Positions 52,223 to 63,250 of a DNA stretch of 64,000 nt are shown here, piece by piece. Source of the stretch: Lucinisca nassula (Eukaryota; Mollusca; Bivalvia; Lucinida; Lucinidae). The notes beneath the pieces were generated by a model, which was given only the letters and a program-made list of their open reading frames with translations, had not been told where the DNA came from and ran no database searches. Position 1 is the stretch's first letter. Every line of letters starts with the position of its first letter. The stretch spans positions 81,695,817 to 81,759,816 of the forward strand of contig OY757026.1 in the NCBI GenBank assembly GCA_963580285.1, in the 5' to 3' direction. The position numbers and the translations under genes were made by a program.

Positions 52223-52429
52223 TTAACTCTTACCATGCTGTTCACAACAACCCATATCTTTGGAAACAGTGTCGATCCAGATCAGACAGCTTCTGAAGAA
52301 GCCATCTGATCAGGATCTAAACTGTTTTACATTCAGTTTATGAATTTGTAGGAAAAATTCCATAATCTGATTGGTTCAAAGTCCGGAATGGGTGTGGCTT
52401 AACTGAATATTCAACAAGAGAAGGGTTAA
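52223..52429. mobile_element. PB-A MITE copy 10
   Basis: TTAACTCTTACCATGCTG and ACAAGAGAAGGGTTAA are the ends. The heart has small changes (GACAGCTTCTGAAGAAGCCA). Confidence 0.8.
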
Positions 52430-52604
52430 GTCTCTTATCCTAATAAATTTAGCTGCCAACACAAAATCTAAATCATATACTGTAACAATATAACCACACA
52501 ATTTGTTTTTTAACAAAAATGATAAACTGCGGTAATGCATTCAATTTCTAAAACATCTAATATTCTTACATGCAATAATGGAACATTTAACATTTCACCA
52601 TGTA

Positions 52605-52815
52605 TTAACCCTTATCTTGCTGAATATTCATTTAAGCCACACCCATTTCTGTCTATCAACCAATCAAATTACTTGATGTTATTTATTGCTACAAATTCAT
52701 AAACTGAATGCCAAACAGTGTAGATCCTGAGCAGATGGCTTCTAGAAGCCATCTGATCTGGATCTACACTGTTTGCAAAGATAGGGGTTGTCGTGAACAG
52801 CAAGATAAGGGTTAA
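52605..52815. mobile_element. PB-A MITE copy 11
   Basis: TTAACCCTTATCTTGCTG and CAGCAAGATAAGGGTTAA are perfect ends. The heart is slightly shortened. Confidence 0.85.
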
Positions 52816-52899
52816 TAAATTAGACACAACAAAAACTATAAATGAGACGGTACTTGACAAAATCAACAAAACAATTCTTGCATCTATGCAGTCTGATCA

Positions 52900-53535
52900 G
52901 TCTTTGCAAGAGTTGGCATGTGAATGTGTCTTATCATAAGGAACAAGAATATATATTGTTTAGGGGTGGGGATCTGAATGGTTTCTGAGATATTTGGCCT
53001 TATATGAAGGTCATGGCCTCTGCACATCCAGGAGGACCCCCGGTTTTGTGTCACTGAAAGAGTCTTATCATAAGGTACAAGAGTATATATGGTTTAGGGG
53101 AGGGGATCTAATTGGTTTCTGAGATATATGGTCTTTTATGAAGTGTAGGGGCTTCGGCATGGCCCTGGCACACCCTTCGGGACCCCCAGGTTGTCATAAA
53201 AGCATACGGCTGTGAAAAGTTTACTCAAGAAACATTTCTATAAAAGTTTTGTCAAAATATCTGACTTGGCAATAAATGCCATTTTTCAATTTTCCCCATT
53301 ATAAGTCTATGGGAACTATGAGTTGCCATAGCAACCAAACTAAACGGCCTATTTTCATAAAAAAACACAACTTTCAATCCCCAAGCCCAAGGATGCTACA
53401 GATGAAATTAGGGCCCAATCAGCCCAGTGGCTTCAGAGGAGATATTGTTTGAAAGCGTTAATGCCAGACAACTACGACGGACAACTGCCTATCCTATAAG
53501 CTCCCCTGGCGCCTTCGACTCTGGTGAGCTAAAAG
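52900..53535. repeat. Tandem-core repeat H9 (few units)
   Basis: GTTTAGGGG-GGGGATCT and GGTTTCTGAGATAT recur about 130 bp apart. The right side ends CCTTCGACTCTGGTGAGCTAAA, echoed at about 4964-4985. Confidence 0.5.
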
Positions 53536-53599
53536 CGCTTGTTCTAAAGACATGAAAGACATGGATATGTTATTGTCGTAATAAACAAAGACAGACTGG

Positions 53600-53842
53600 C
53601 CTTAAGGGAAAGGGGAACACCTTTAGAGGAGGCAACTCCTGCAGAAGTATTTTTGTCTCCAATGTCAATAGGGGTCAACTCTTAAAGGAAAGAATTTGCT
53701 CCTGAGGAGCAAATTCTTTCCTTTAAGAGTAGACCCCTTTTTCAGTGGGGCAGGGCTTATGGGAAAGCGAACAGGAAGTTCTGAAAGTTGTCTCCCTTTG
53801 AAAAATGGCGGAAAAATGTGCCAGGTGTTCCCATTCCCCTTA
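53600..53842. mobile_element. Foldback MITE with TTAAGGGGAATGGGAACACC-type ends
   Basis: CTTAAGGGAAAGGGGAACACC pairs with GGTGTTCCCATTCCCCTTAA. The heart AAAGAATTTGCTCCTGAGGAGCAAATTCTTT is a perfect palindrome. A degraded relative lies near 27340-27440. Confidence 0.7.
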
Positions 53843-53865
53843 AACTCTGGCATCATCACCAGAAG

Positions 53866-54141
53866 CATTAAGAAAACATGCCTATACAAATACATTGTAA
53901 CCTTTATCGCCTAAAAAATGAACATTTTGAGATAAAAATTGTAATATTTTTCTTATTTCTGCTCAAAATATAGATTGTGGGTACTCGTTAGAACCGCCTC
54001 ATCGTGGCGGTTCTAACGAGTACCCAGAATCTATATTTTAGAGCAGAAATAAGAAAAATAAGGTTTACCCCTGTAAACCCCAGTTTTACTATATGAATCT
54101 GGGGTTCAGTGGGGTCAAAATTATATAGGCTTGTTTTCTTG
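53866..54141. mobile_element. FB-C MITE copy
   Basis: CATTAAGAAAACATGCCTAT and ATAGGCTTGTTTTCTTG are the ends. The heart is GAACCGCCTCATCGTGGCGGTTC. Confidence 0.8.
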
Positions 54142-54429
54142 TTGGTTCGGTCTGCTAGAAGGTTTTGTCATTTTGCCAAGTCATCACTTTTTTAAAATGT
54201 TATTCTACATTCAGCTTCCTCTGATCGGGGTCTACACTGTTTCCCAAACCCAACACATGATTCCTGTCCAGATTCTATACATAAGCCTATCAAGAATACT
54301 TTTGACCTCTCAACGATAAGAATTGCTTCGCTGTTTTCTATAGATAACTATTACCTGGATTTCTGACAAGTCTTAAGCACTGAAAAGCTACTGTATTTTA
54401 TAACTTTGGGTTGATTGATAAACAATCAA

Positions 54430-54452
54430 CCCCCCCCCCCCCCCCCCCCCCA
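54430..54452. repeat. Poly-C run of 23 bases
   Basis: It sits after TTGATTGATAAACAATCAA, an inverted repeat. Its length is likely variable or mis-assembled. Confidence 0.9.
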
Positions 54453-54554
54453 AAAAAAATGTAAGCAAATACAGTTCCCTGTAAGATATATTTGTGCAAA
54501 ATTAATGAATTAAGTGCTTACTGTATCATATTAACCTTCAAGATGCCAAGAAAA

Positions 54555-55075
54555 TGTTGTCTGCTTATATCATCTGCTGCTTTGTTTTGCTTGTTTATAT
54601 TGGAGTTGAATGGCCCAGTCAACATTATTTAGGTCATTCCTGGGCCATTCAGTTTACCTATCCACACTTTTCCTGGACAGGCAAATATGTAAGTGGTTAA
54701 CCAGTACAGTGCACATTCTTTAGCCAGAAACTGACAACAGCTTTCTGCCCTTCTAGAATCAGCAGAAGGGAGAGAATGACCGTAGAAAAGATTTCATGAT
54801 CAATCTCCATGAAAGAATGTTGGTGATCTTGGCAGGTATCAAACCCGCGTCCCCCTGATCACCAGTCAGACGCACATCCGACCGCGCTACCGAGGCGGAC
54901 AATGTCATCTGTTGCTACTTCATACAAACTTTCCAAACACATTTTTTTGGCATACAAGCAGTGTTGACCCTGATCAGACTGTTCCTCAGGAGCAGTCTGA
55001 TCTGAGTCAAAACTGTTTGCAACAATGACATTTAAAGTAACCAACAGACAACAAAGCAGATTACAATTGTTGTGA
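54555..55075. mobile_element. F7 MITE with an S3 SINE inside
   Basis: TGTTGTCTGCTTATATCATC and AACAGACAACAAAGCAGATT are the ends. The heart is GATCAGACTGTTCCTCAGGAGCAGTCTGATC. The SINE occupies about 54596-54905. Confidence 0.6.
54596..54905 (-). mobile_element. S3 SINE with tRNA head
   Basis: On the minus strand it begins TCCGCCTCGGTAGCGCGGTC (A box) and has GCGGGTTTGATACCTGCC (B box). It ends in TGGGCCATTCAACTCCA. The second copy is at 3065-3385. Confidence 0.7.
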
Positions 55076-55091
55076 TTGGCATCTCAAAGCT

Positions 55092-55319
55092 TTAACCCAT
55101 TTAGTACCAGAAAACCCAAAACAGGTACCCTGTCAAACATTGCAGGCCCAGATCAGACGCCGCAGAACGCAGCGTCTGATCAGGGCCTCCACTGTTTGCT
55201 TAAAGTTCAGCCATTTTCCAAATCAATTTTGATGACAACACAACCTGACACCCCTAAATTTTAAATCGACTCCTGCTTTATTAAAGGAGGAAGATTCCAT
55301 TTGGGACAAAAAGGGTTAA
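55092..55319. mobile_element. PB-B MITE copy
   Basis: TTAACCCATTTAGTACCAG and GGGACAAAAAGGGTTAA are the ends. The heart is GACGCCGCAGAACGCAGCGTC. Confidence 0.8.
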
Positions 55320-55372
55320 TGTTAACTAAATTGACATGTTAGGGCAGTAACCAACACCAACAAAACATAACT

Positions 55373-55740
55373 ACAGTACACCCGCCGCAAATCTTTTTTT
55401 TTAACCTGCTCAACACCGTGTTGAATGGAGCATGATAAATAGACCACCACTTTAGATACGCACCAATTGGTGGTGGTGGTGGTGGTGGTGGGGAGGAGGG
55501 GGGATCCCAGGGAAATCATGGTGTTTCCACGGCATTATACAGGTATAAAACTGATTGTGTGCGTTACCTGTCTAAAACTTTCTCACAGGTAAATAAGTGA
55601 AATGCGATGGATCCGCGGTGTGTATGCCGCATTACTACAATAGCTTATAGCAGGAAGTAGTGCTGGGTAATGCGCAGAAACAACTAGACCGCGGGGTTAT
55701 GCAGGTTCAAAAAGAATTGCGGCGGGTGAACTGTAAACTA
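55373..55740. repeat. Inverted-repeat element of about 370 bp
   Basis: CAGTACACCCGCCGCAAATC and AACCTGCTCAACACCG at the left are inverted at the right as CGCGGGGTTATGCAGGTT and AATTGCGGCGGGTGAACTG. A TGG microsatellite (about 55467-55490) lies between. Confidence 0.55.
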
Positions 55741-55775
55741 TTTACAATATTATACTCTCCTTCCTGGCAAATTAT

Positions 55776-56368
55776 GCTTACGATAACTCACCCGTGCGAC
55801 AAAGTGCATTTTTCACATCTCCTAAATGGCTACTTTTCTGATGAAAATCCGTGATTATTTTCTCATAAATTATCAAAACATAGGTTGTGGATGCTCGTTA
55901 GAACCCCCTTGAGGTGGTTCTAACGAGTTCCCACAACCTTTGTCTTGGAGCAGAAATAAGAAAAATAATGAATATCCCCGTAAACCCCAGTTTACTCTAT
56001 ACGAAGTGTTCGGTCCCCGCCCATTGGGGCTTGAAGAAATAGATGGGCTGCATGATGCTTCCACGCAGAGCTGAAACCGGCCCGCACACACCTACTGGTA
56101 AACCGCTTAGAGGATCTAAGCTTGCCCAGGCAAAGCGGTGTGAGTCGGTCCGTCCATGCTTATAAACCCTGTTGGTTTCATTAGGTGGCAGGGCTTGAGA
56201 TGTCATTTCATCTAAATGTCGGGTAAAAGTCCCACAAAATTGGAAGCAACATCTCCAAAATGACCTTTACCGTGTTGACGGGGAAGTTAAACCTCAAATC
56301 AAACAAACAAACTCTATATGAAGTGGGGCTTAGGGGGGTCTTCATATCACAGACTTGTTCATGTGATG
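55776..56368. mobile_element. FB-D MITE split by an S1 SINE
   Basis: It has the left arm TACGATAACTCACCCGTGCG, a heart with GAACCCCCTTGAGGTGGTTC and the right end ACTTGTTCATGTGATG. The SINE insertion is at 56009. Confidence 0.75.
56009..56310 (+). mobile_element. S1 SINE-like element with a 15-bp target duplication
   Basis: ACTCTATACGAAGTG (55994-56008) and ACTCTATATGAAGTG (56311-56325) flank it, one mismatch apart. The body is complete, from TCGGTCCCCGCCCATTGGGG to the AAAC tail. Confidence 0.85.
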
Positions 56369-56559
56369 TTTGCTCCAAACATAGATTTTGGGCTTTTTGG
56401 AGAACTTTTGACACAACATACATTGAGACTTCAATGCTTGAACAGCGATGGCTCGCTTACCATGGCTATTTCGAACTCATTCTCGAGTCCAAAGGACAAT
56501 TTTCCTAAAAATCCACATATTCGTTACTGGTATATTGATGATAATTTTGAAAAAAAAAA

Positions 56560-56770
56560 AAAAATATTTTCTCTTGAACATTTTACCAAAATAGTTTCAC
56601 CACGACGAGGAGTCCAAAAAGTGCAGATGGAATGGCAAACAGTGCAGACCCTGATCAGACTGCTCCTTCAGGAGCAGTCCGATCTGGGTTTGCAATGTTT
56701 GCTTTGGCCTGTCTGTCCCATTACTTAGAAAACCTAAAAAAAAAAATGTCATAGTCCCAAAGGTGTTCAA
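56560..56770. mobile_element. GC-F repeat copy
   Basis: GAGGAGTCCAAAAAGTGCAG and the heart GATCAGACTGCTCCTTCAGG, then TGTCTGTCCCATTACTTAG, identify it. Confidence 0.6.
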
Positions 56771-56984
56771 GTCTTTTCTCTTCTTCTCAAGACAAAACCA
56801 GATTTACAAACAATCTTGAATCATTCAATGTTTGAAAGTACAATCAAAAAGAGAACCCCAATAGAGGCTGGGCTACATGGTGTGAAACCGACCATCTTTT
56901 CAGTACTGGCAAACATCCTACAAGGTCAAGCCTGCACATGAGAAGTAATGCATGTTTGGCAGTCCCTGAAAAACTTGTCGTTTC

Positions 56985-57130
56985 TTCAGACATTAGGGCT
57001 TGAGATGTCATTTCATCCCAGCGTCGTATCTACAACGTCGGGTAAAAGTCCCATACAATCAGAAGCAACTTCTCCAAAATGATCTTAACAGTGTTGGCGG
57101 GAACATAAAATCTCAATACAAACAAATAAA
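56985..57130 (+). mobile_element. S1 SINE-like copy, 5'-truncated
   Basis: GGGCTTGAGATGTCATTTCA to AACATAAAATCTCAATAC plus AAACAAATAAA. It contains a short local duplication near CAACGTCGGG. Confidence 0.65.
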
Positions 57131-57159
57131 ACAATCACACTTAAAAGAACAAATTATCT

Positions 57160-57355
57160 AAATACCCTTATCCTGCTTAACAGAACAACCCCTACAAACA
57201 GTGTAGATCCAGATCAGCTGGCTTCTGTAGAAGCCATTCAGAAGCCATCTGATCAGGATCTACACTGTCATGCAGTTCGTGAATTTAAGGAAAACATTGT
57301 ACCAAGTGATTTGATTGGCTGATAGTCAGCAATCGGTGTAGCTAAATAAATTTAG
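57160..57355. mobile_element. PB-A MITE, degenerate
   Basis: ACCCTTATCCTGCTTAACAG opens it and the heart GCTGGCTTCTGTAGAAGCCA is present. The right TTAA end is lost. Confidence 0.6.
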
Positions 57356-57356
57356 T

Positions 57357-57490
57357 CAGTAAACTAAATCTATCAAAGGGTTCAGAAGATACATTCTCTT
57401 AGAAACTTTGACGCAAAACTTTAACCAAAATGTCAATGGATGGGTGGACGGATGGACAGATGGATGGATGACTGGTAGGATGAAAACTGT
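57357..57490 (+). repeat. 3' fragment of the H10-type core element
   Basis: AAATCTATCAAAGGGTTCAG and AACTTTGACGCAAA match 58611-58680, followed by a GGATGG/GGACGG run. Confidence 0.6.
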
Positions 57491-57504
57491 AAACAGCATA
57501 CAGT

Positions 57505-57890
57505 CCAACCTGTGTTAAGAAAGCACCTTAGGGATAATGAAAATGTGCTTGCTTAAGACAGGTGCTTGCTTAACCCGTATCTTGCTGTTCACGACAATCC
57601 CTATCGTTGCAAACAGTTTAGATCCAGATCAGATGGCTTCTGAAGAAGCCATCTGATCAGGATCTACACTGTTTGGTAATTAGTTTATGAATTTGTAGCA
57701 ATAAATTACATCAAGTAATTTGATTCGTTGATAGACAGAAATGGGTGTGGCTTAAATGAATATTCAGCAAGACAAGGGTTAATACAGGTGCATTTTAATG
57801 CATTTGCCTTTTTCGGGAACTAAATGCACGCTTGCTTAAGACAGGTTGCTTGCTTAATAGAGGTGGCCACTAAGACAGGTTTGACTGTAC
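57505..57890. mobile_element. TIR element ACAGTCCAACCTGTGTTAAG, split by PB-A
   Basis: The left end is matched by CAGGTTTGACTGTA at the right. TGCTTGCTTAAGACAGG motifs repeat inside. PB-A sits at its TTAA (57570-57782). Confidence 0.6.
57570..57782. mobile_element. PB-A MITE copy 13, nested
   Basis: TTAACCCGTATCTTGCTG and CAGCAAGACAAGGGTTAA are the ends. The host reads GCTTGCTTAA|TACAGG across it. Confidence 0.85.
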
Positions 57891-58004
57891 TTCGTATGTT
57901 GGGGTATAAAAAATGAATGTTGTGTGTACTCAATAAAATCAGCTCAATAAGGCGATTCTAATGTGAGCCAACAGCATACATTGCAAGATAAAAGTAAATG
58001 TCAT

Positions 58005-58770
58005 TAAACTAGAGCAAGCGACCAGTGGGTCACATATACCCGCTGCCAGCGCCACCCTCTGATATAACTTTCTAGCTTGTAAGTAATATGAATGAAGAAG
58101 TCAAGAAGCTATAAGAATCTATAAATGTGCTTGTGAAAGCTAAACCAAACATAAAATTTTAAATGGACCAAGGGAGTGAGGGCATCAATGTTACTGAAGC
58201 AGCAGGGTGGGGTATGGATCAATGAAAACTTTGGACTGGTATGCAACATCGATGCAAGTATCAATTGAATTTGTCTTAGAGTTTAGAATATACAGGCATC
58301 TATAAACTTTGTCATTAAACTTTAAACAAATGTAAAATTTCTAAGTCTTTGACCTTGATGTCAAGGTCACCGTGGGTGGGGGAAGGGACATACATCACGA
58401 AATATTTGGACTGGTTTGCAACATTGATGCAAGTATCAGCTGAATTTGTCATAGAGTTTAGAACATACAGGAATCTATAACTTTTGTAATAAAACTTTAA
58501 CCAAATGTAAAATTTCTAAGTCTGTGACCTTGACATCAAGGTCACTGTGAGGGTGGGACATGCATCAATGAAATCTTTAGACCAGTATGTAACTTCAGTG
58601 CAAGTATCTACTAAATCTATCAAAGGGTTCAGAAGATAGAATCTCTTGGAAACTTTGACGCAAAAAACTTTAACCAAAATGTTAACGGATGGACAGACAG
58701 ACAGAAAGATGGACAGGACGAAAACTATATACCCCATAGAATACTTGGTATGCCGGGGGTATAAATAGCA
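58005..58770 (+). mobile_element. Helentron-like tandem-core element H10, period about 180 bp
   Basis: GGACTGGT-TGCAACAT-GATGCAAGTATCA recurs near 58233 and 58410, with AATTTCTAAGTCT-TGACCTTGA. The 3' side has GGACAGACAGACAGAAAGATG, then TATACCCCATAGAATACTTG and GCCGGGGGTATA. ATATACCCGCTGCC stands near the 5' end. Confidence 0.7.
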
Positions 58771-58887
58771 TACTTCGTATGCCGGGGGAATAATTATCCC
58801 TCACTATTTCTTATCTGGAAGAACTCCGTTGGAACTCAAGAATGGACTCAACTAAGCCATCAGTTGTTGACCTATCCTAGTTCGACA

Positions 58888-58997
58888 GTCATTACGATGA
58901 AACACTTGTGCGACATAGTGTATTTTTTCACATCTCCAAACTGGCTACTCTTTTGATGAAAATCTGACATATTTTTCTTATTTATGCAGCAAACAAC
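58888..58997. mobile_element. FB-D MITE, left half
   Basis: CATTACGATGAAACACTTGTG to TTTTTCTTATTTATGCAGC. It is interrupted by H11. Confidence 0.55.
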
Positions 58998-59250
58998 ACA
59001 AGGAAAGGCTTGAGGTGGGTCCCTTTTCCCATCTTAAGGTGAGGTCAGAAATTGGGCAGCTAGACAATCACAAGGTTAGGTTAGGGATTGGACCCTATCT
59101 CATCATATTAGTGATGTGTCTATTCATGTTTGGTCAAAATCCATCCATAGGTTCAGGAGATATAGTGCTTCAAACAAGCTACGCCGACGCAAAGGGATCC
59201 GCACCAAAAACAATATGTCCCCCTCCGCTCCGGTGGGGGGGACATAATAT
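58998..59250 (+). mobile_element. Helentron-like element H11
   Basis: A single core with GATTGGACCCTATCTCATCA and TAGGTTCAGGAGATATAGTG ends in TATGTCCCCCTCCGCTCCGGTGGGGGGGACATA, a clear hairpin. Confidence 0.65.
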
Positions 59251-59799
59251 ACATAAGAAATAATAACAACCACCAAACTGTCACTGGTTTAACCCTTTAC
59301 CACTCAGAAAATTATCCAATACAGCATCTTAACAGAACACTGATATAGGTAAATCAATAACCAATAGTCCATATATGGCTGATAGGCCTGACAGTCTTAT
59401 CTGAACAGAGATATTGGCATTTTTGTGTGATTTTCACCCTTATGTTACAAAAATGATTATTTTAGTATTTTCTGTACATTTGACAATATTTATGTAAATG
59501 TAAAGTTTCTAGGAAATTAAATTTTCTTTCCAATGGTACTAAATTTATTATAGTTTCTCTTTGCGTTTTGAAAATATGAAGTGTCAAAGTAAGCAAAATA
59601 TTTTCTTTAGCAAAAATTTCTGTTTTGGGTTGGTCAGAGAAAGTATTTTTAACCACCATAGCCCCAGAAAAGAGGGGGTATCCACGTATTATTTTTCTTA
59701 TTTCCGCACAAAAACGCATTTGTAGGTAATCATTAGGGCATGTCACTGAGGGTCTTCCAACAAGTTTCCATAACATACTTTTTATGCAGAAATAAGATC

Positions 59800-60029
59800 A
59801 TGTTCATAAGTCTGTGAAATGAACATCTATCTGAACCCGGTATACATTATTTTACTTATTTCTGCACCAAGATCAAGGTTGTGGGTACTCGTTAGAACTG
59901 CCTCAATCGGCACCCACGACCTATGTTCTGAGTATAAATAAGAAAAATATAAAAGTTTTCAATGGAAAAGTAGCCATTTTGGAGAAATTAAAGAATGTGC
60001 TATGACACACGGGTGTGTTTTGTTTATGA
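59800..60029. mobile_element. FB-D MITE copy
   Basis: Its heart is truncated (GAACTGCCTCAATCGGCACCC). The right arm GACACACGGGTGTGTTTTG is intact. Confidence 0.65.
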
Positions 60030-60204
60030 AAAAATCAGTGCTTTTGCATAAGATTAAAATAACTATTACAGCCTATCTATCCTTTTTTGAACCCCCATCC
60101 CCAACTTTACCTTTTTTTTTTGAATTAATGTATCAACCACCCCATAGCCAGCTCACCCCAAAGAGCCGTCTCTGTATTTTTTTTTTTATATAAATAAGAT
60201 TTGT

Positions 60205-60318
60205 GTGTTTGATTAGAGGTATAACATCCCCATCAACACTATTTAGGACATTTTGGAGATATTGCTTCCAATTTGGTGGGACTTTAACCCAACAACACTG
60301 AGGTGCAATGACATCTGA
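60205..60318 (-). mobile_element. S1 SINE-like fragment
   Basis: GATTAGAGGTATAACATCCCC to AGGTGCAATGACATCTGA is the S1 3' part in reverse. Confidence 0.6.
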
Positions 60319-62575
60319 TGCGCATGGTCATTGTACAGCGTCTGGTCTGGGTCTGTGCTATCGCATGTGCTGTCTACAACCCTGTAGACCCTGATCAGAC
60401 GCCTTATAATATTTGCCTGGGCTCTGATCCCGATCTGCACTGTTTGCACCTTTGTGTTCTGTCTATTGTCATACAGACTAATGGGTGGATGACGTCAGGT
60501 TGATAGCTACTGGTCTGGGTCTGTGCCGTTTACAATCCTGTAGACCCTGATCGGATGCCTTATAATAATTTTCTGGGCTCTGATCCCGAACTGCGCTGTT
60601 TGCACCTTTGTGTTCTGTCTATAGTTATACACACAGACGGGTGGCTGATGCCAGGCTGATCGCTATATCCCCCGAACATGTTCAGACTAGGGATAAAAAA
60701 CACCACCGTCGGCAATGAGTCCCTGATCAGACGCCGCATTACCTTTGTGCAGCGTCTTGTCCGGGTCTGCGCCGACCCATATGCCGTCTACAAACCTGTA
60801 GACCCTCATCAGACGCCGTTTAATAATTTTTAAAGTCTGATTCGAATCTGCATTGCTTGCATCTGTCTGTTGTGTCTACGGACGGACGGACATATGAACG
60901 GACGCCAGACTCAATTTTGTTCGCGGACGGACGGACGCCAGGCTGATTGTTATATCCCCGAACCTATTTGGTCAGGGGATAAAAAATAAAACAAACCGGC
61001 GGCGGTCAGACCATGATCAGACGTCGCATGGTCTGTGTCGTCGCATATGCCATCTTCAAACCTGTAGACCCTATCCAGACGCCTTATAATCATTGTATGG
61101 GGTCTGATTCAAATCTGCACTGTTTGCACCTTTGTGTTCTGTTTATTGTTATACAGACGGTTGAGTGGATGACGCCAGGCTGATCGCTATATCCCCCGAA
61201 CATGTTCAGACTAGGGATAAAAACACCACCGTCGGCAATTAGTCCCTGATCAGACGCCGCATTATCGTTGTGTAGCGGCTTGTCCGGGTCTGCGCCGATC
61301 CATATGCCGTCTACAAACCTGTAGACCCCCATCAGACGCCGTTTAATAATTGTACAGGTCTGATTCTTATCTGCATTGCTTGCATCTGTCTGTTGTGTCT
61401 ACGGACGAACGGACGGACATGTGAACAGACGCCAGACTCATAATTTTGTTTGCGGACGGACGGACGGACGAACGCCAGGCTGATAGTTATATCCCCGAAC
61501 CTATTTGGTCAGGGGATAAAAATAAAACGCACCGGCGGGGGTCAGACCATGATCAGACGACGCATGATCATTGTACAGCGTCTGGTCTGCGTCTGTGCCG
61601 TCGTATATTCCGTCTACAAACTTGTAGACCCTATCCAGACGCCGTATAATAATTGTATGGCGTCCGATTCAAATCTGCACTGTTTGCACCTTTGTGTTCT
61701 GTCTTTTGTTATACAGACGGTTGGGTGAATGACGCCACGCTGATCGCTATATCCCCCGAACCTGTTCAGACTAGGGTTAAAAAAAACACCACCGTTGGCG
61801 ATAAGACCCTGATCAGACGCCGCGTCGTTGCGCAACGTCTTGTCCGGGTCTGCGCCGTCTCAGATACCGTCTACATACATGTAGACCATCATCAGACGCC
61901 GTTTAATAATTGTACATCTGATCCGGATCTGCATTGTTTTCATATGTCTATTGCGTCTACGGACGGACGTTTGAACGGACGCCAGGCTCCGAACCTGTTC
62001 AGACTAGGGATAAAAAACACCACCGTCGCCGATAAGACCCTGATCAGACGCCGCATAACCGTTGCACAGCGTCTTGTCACTCATAATTTTGTGTCTACGA
62101 ACGGGCGAATGAACGGACGCCAGGCTCCGAACCTGTTTAGACTAGGGATAAAAAACACCACCGTCGCCGATAAGACCCTGATCAGACGCCGCATAACCGT
62201 TGCGCAGCGTCTTGTCCGGGTCTGCGCCGTCTCAGATGCCTTCTACAAACATGCTGACCCTCATCAGACGCCGTTCAATAATAGTACGGCGTCTGATCCG
62301 AGTCTGCATTGTTTGCATCTGTCTGTTGTGTCTACGGACGGACGGACATTTGGACGGTCGCTATATCCTCCAAACCTATTCGGTCGCGGAAAATAAAATA
62401 AAATGAACCGTCGGCGGTTGGAGCTGAATCAGACGTCGCGGCAATAGTTGTGGAGGGTCTGATCCGGGTGCCGTAGCATTATAAGGTCCAAAAACCTGAA
62501 GACCCTGATCAGGTGCCGCTTAATAATTGCATCTGTTTGTCTGTTAACGTGTCGGCGGTGAGACCCTGATCAGAC
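60318..62575 (+). repeat. Higher-order tandem array H12, unit about 525 bp made of two related halves
   Basis: CCCGAACATGTTCAGACTAG recurs at about 60669 and 61194 (525 bp) and as a variant near 61757; shorter units follow near 61988 and 62126. Each half contains TGATCAGACGCCG, a CTGCACTGTTTGCA-type block, a GGACGGACGG run and a hairpin such as TATCCCCGAACC...GGTCAGGGGATA. So each unit ends with the same kind of terminus as the H elements. GC content is higher than the surroundings. Confidence 0.8.
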
Positions 62576-63250
62576 GTCGCATATTTTTTTTTTTAGAAAT
62601 TAATATTCATTAAAGGGGCTGAAACTATTGACCAATGAAAGGCCTTCTACCCATCTGTGGGTTTTATTGCCCTTCCGATGAACACCTGGGTACACTTTTG
62701 GGTACTGTTACGTAATTTATTGCGGCTCAAAGCTCTACACGCTCCGGGTGGCATCCGCTGTATAAACATTCCTAGGGTATCATAATCCCCAATTAACTAA
62801 TTATCTTGAACCATAAATCCCTTGAATCTAACTGATTATACAGCGCTAATTGTCTTTACCTAAATCATGCAAATCATGCGCGACCGACACACAAATATTG
62901 CGTCATTCAGTAACTCAACCCAGTAATTTTCCATTCCGGTCAGGCAAGGTCATCGTGATTCAGTAGAAGAAACCCCTGGTGTGTTTGGTTGTAAATTTCA
63001 CAAAAACTTTGTATAGAAACATATTTGTTTTTTTCGCAAATATTGTTGGCAAAAGACCAAACTTAACATTAATAAACATCCGGCGTTTTTATATTTAGGA
63101 AAAAGGTAAAAATAACGCGATTGATTTTGAGACACGGGCAAACACGTATTTGTTCAAATGGCGACACACGGGGATATACGTATCTGTACGTTAATCGATA
63201 AAGTCGTAAATATACGGGTCTGAGTGGTAATGGATCGAGTCGGGAATATA
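62576..63250. other. Unassigned stretch
   Basis: No gene or known repeat was recognised. ATATACG motifs recur in its last 100 bp. Confidence 0.35.

Noticed and set aside
54430..54452. Poly-C run as a biological signal
   Set aside because: A 23-base homopolymer is more likely a slippage site or sequencing artefact. No motif around it suggests function.
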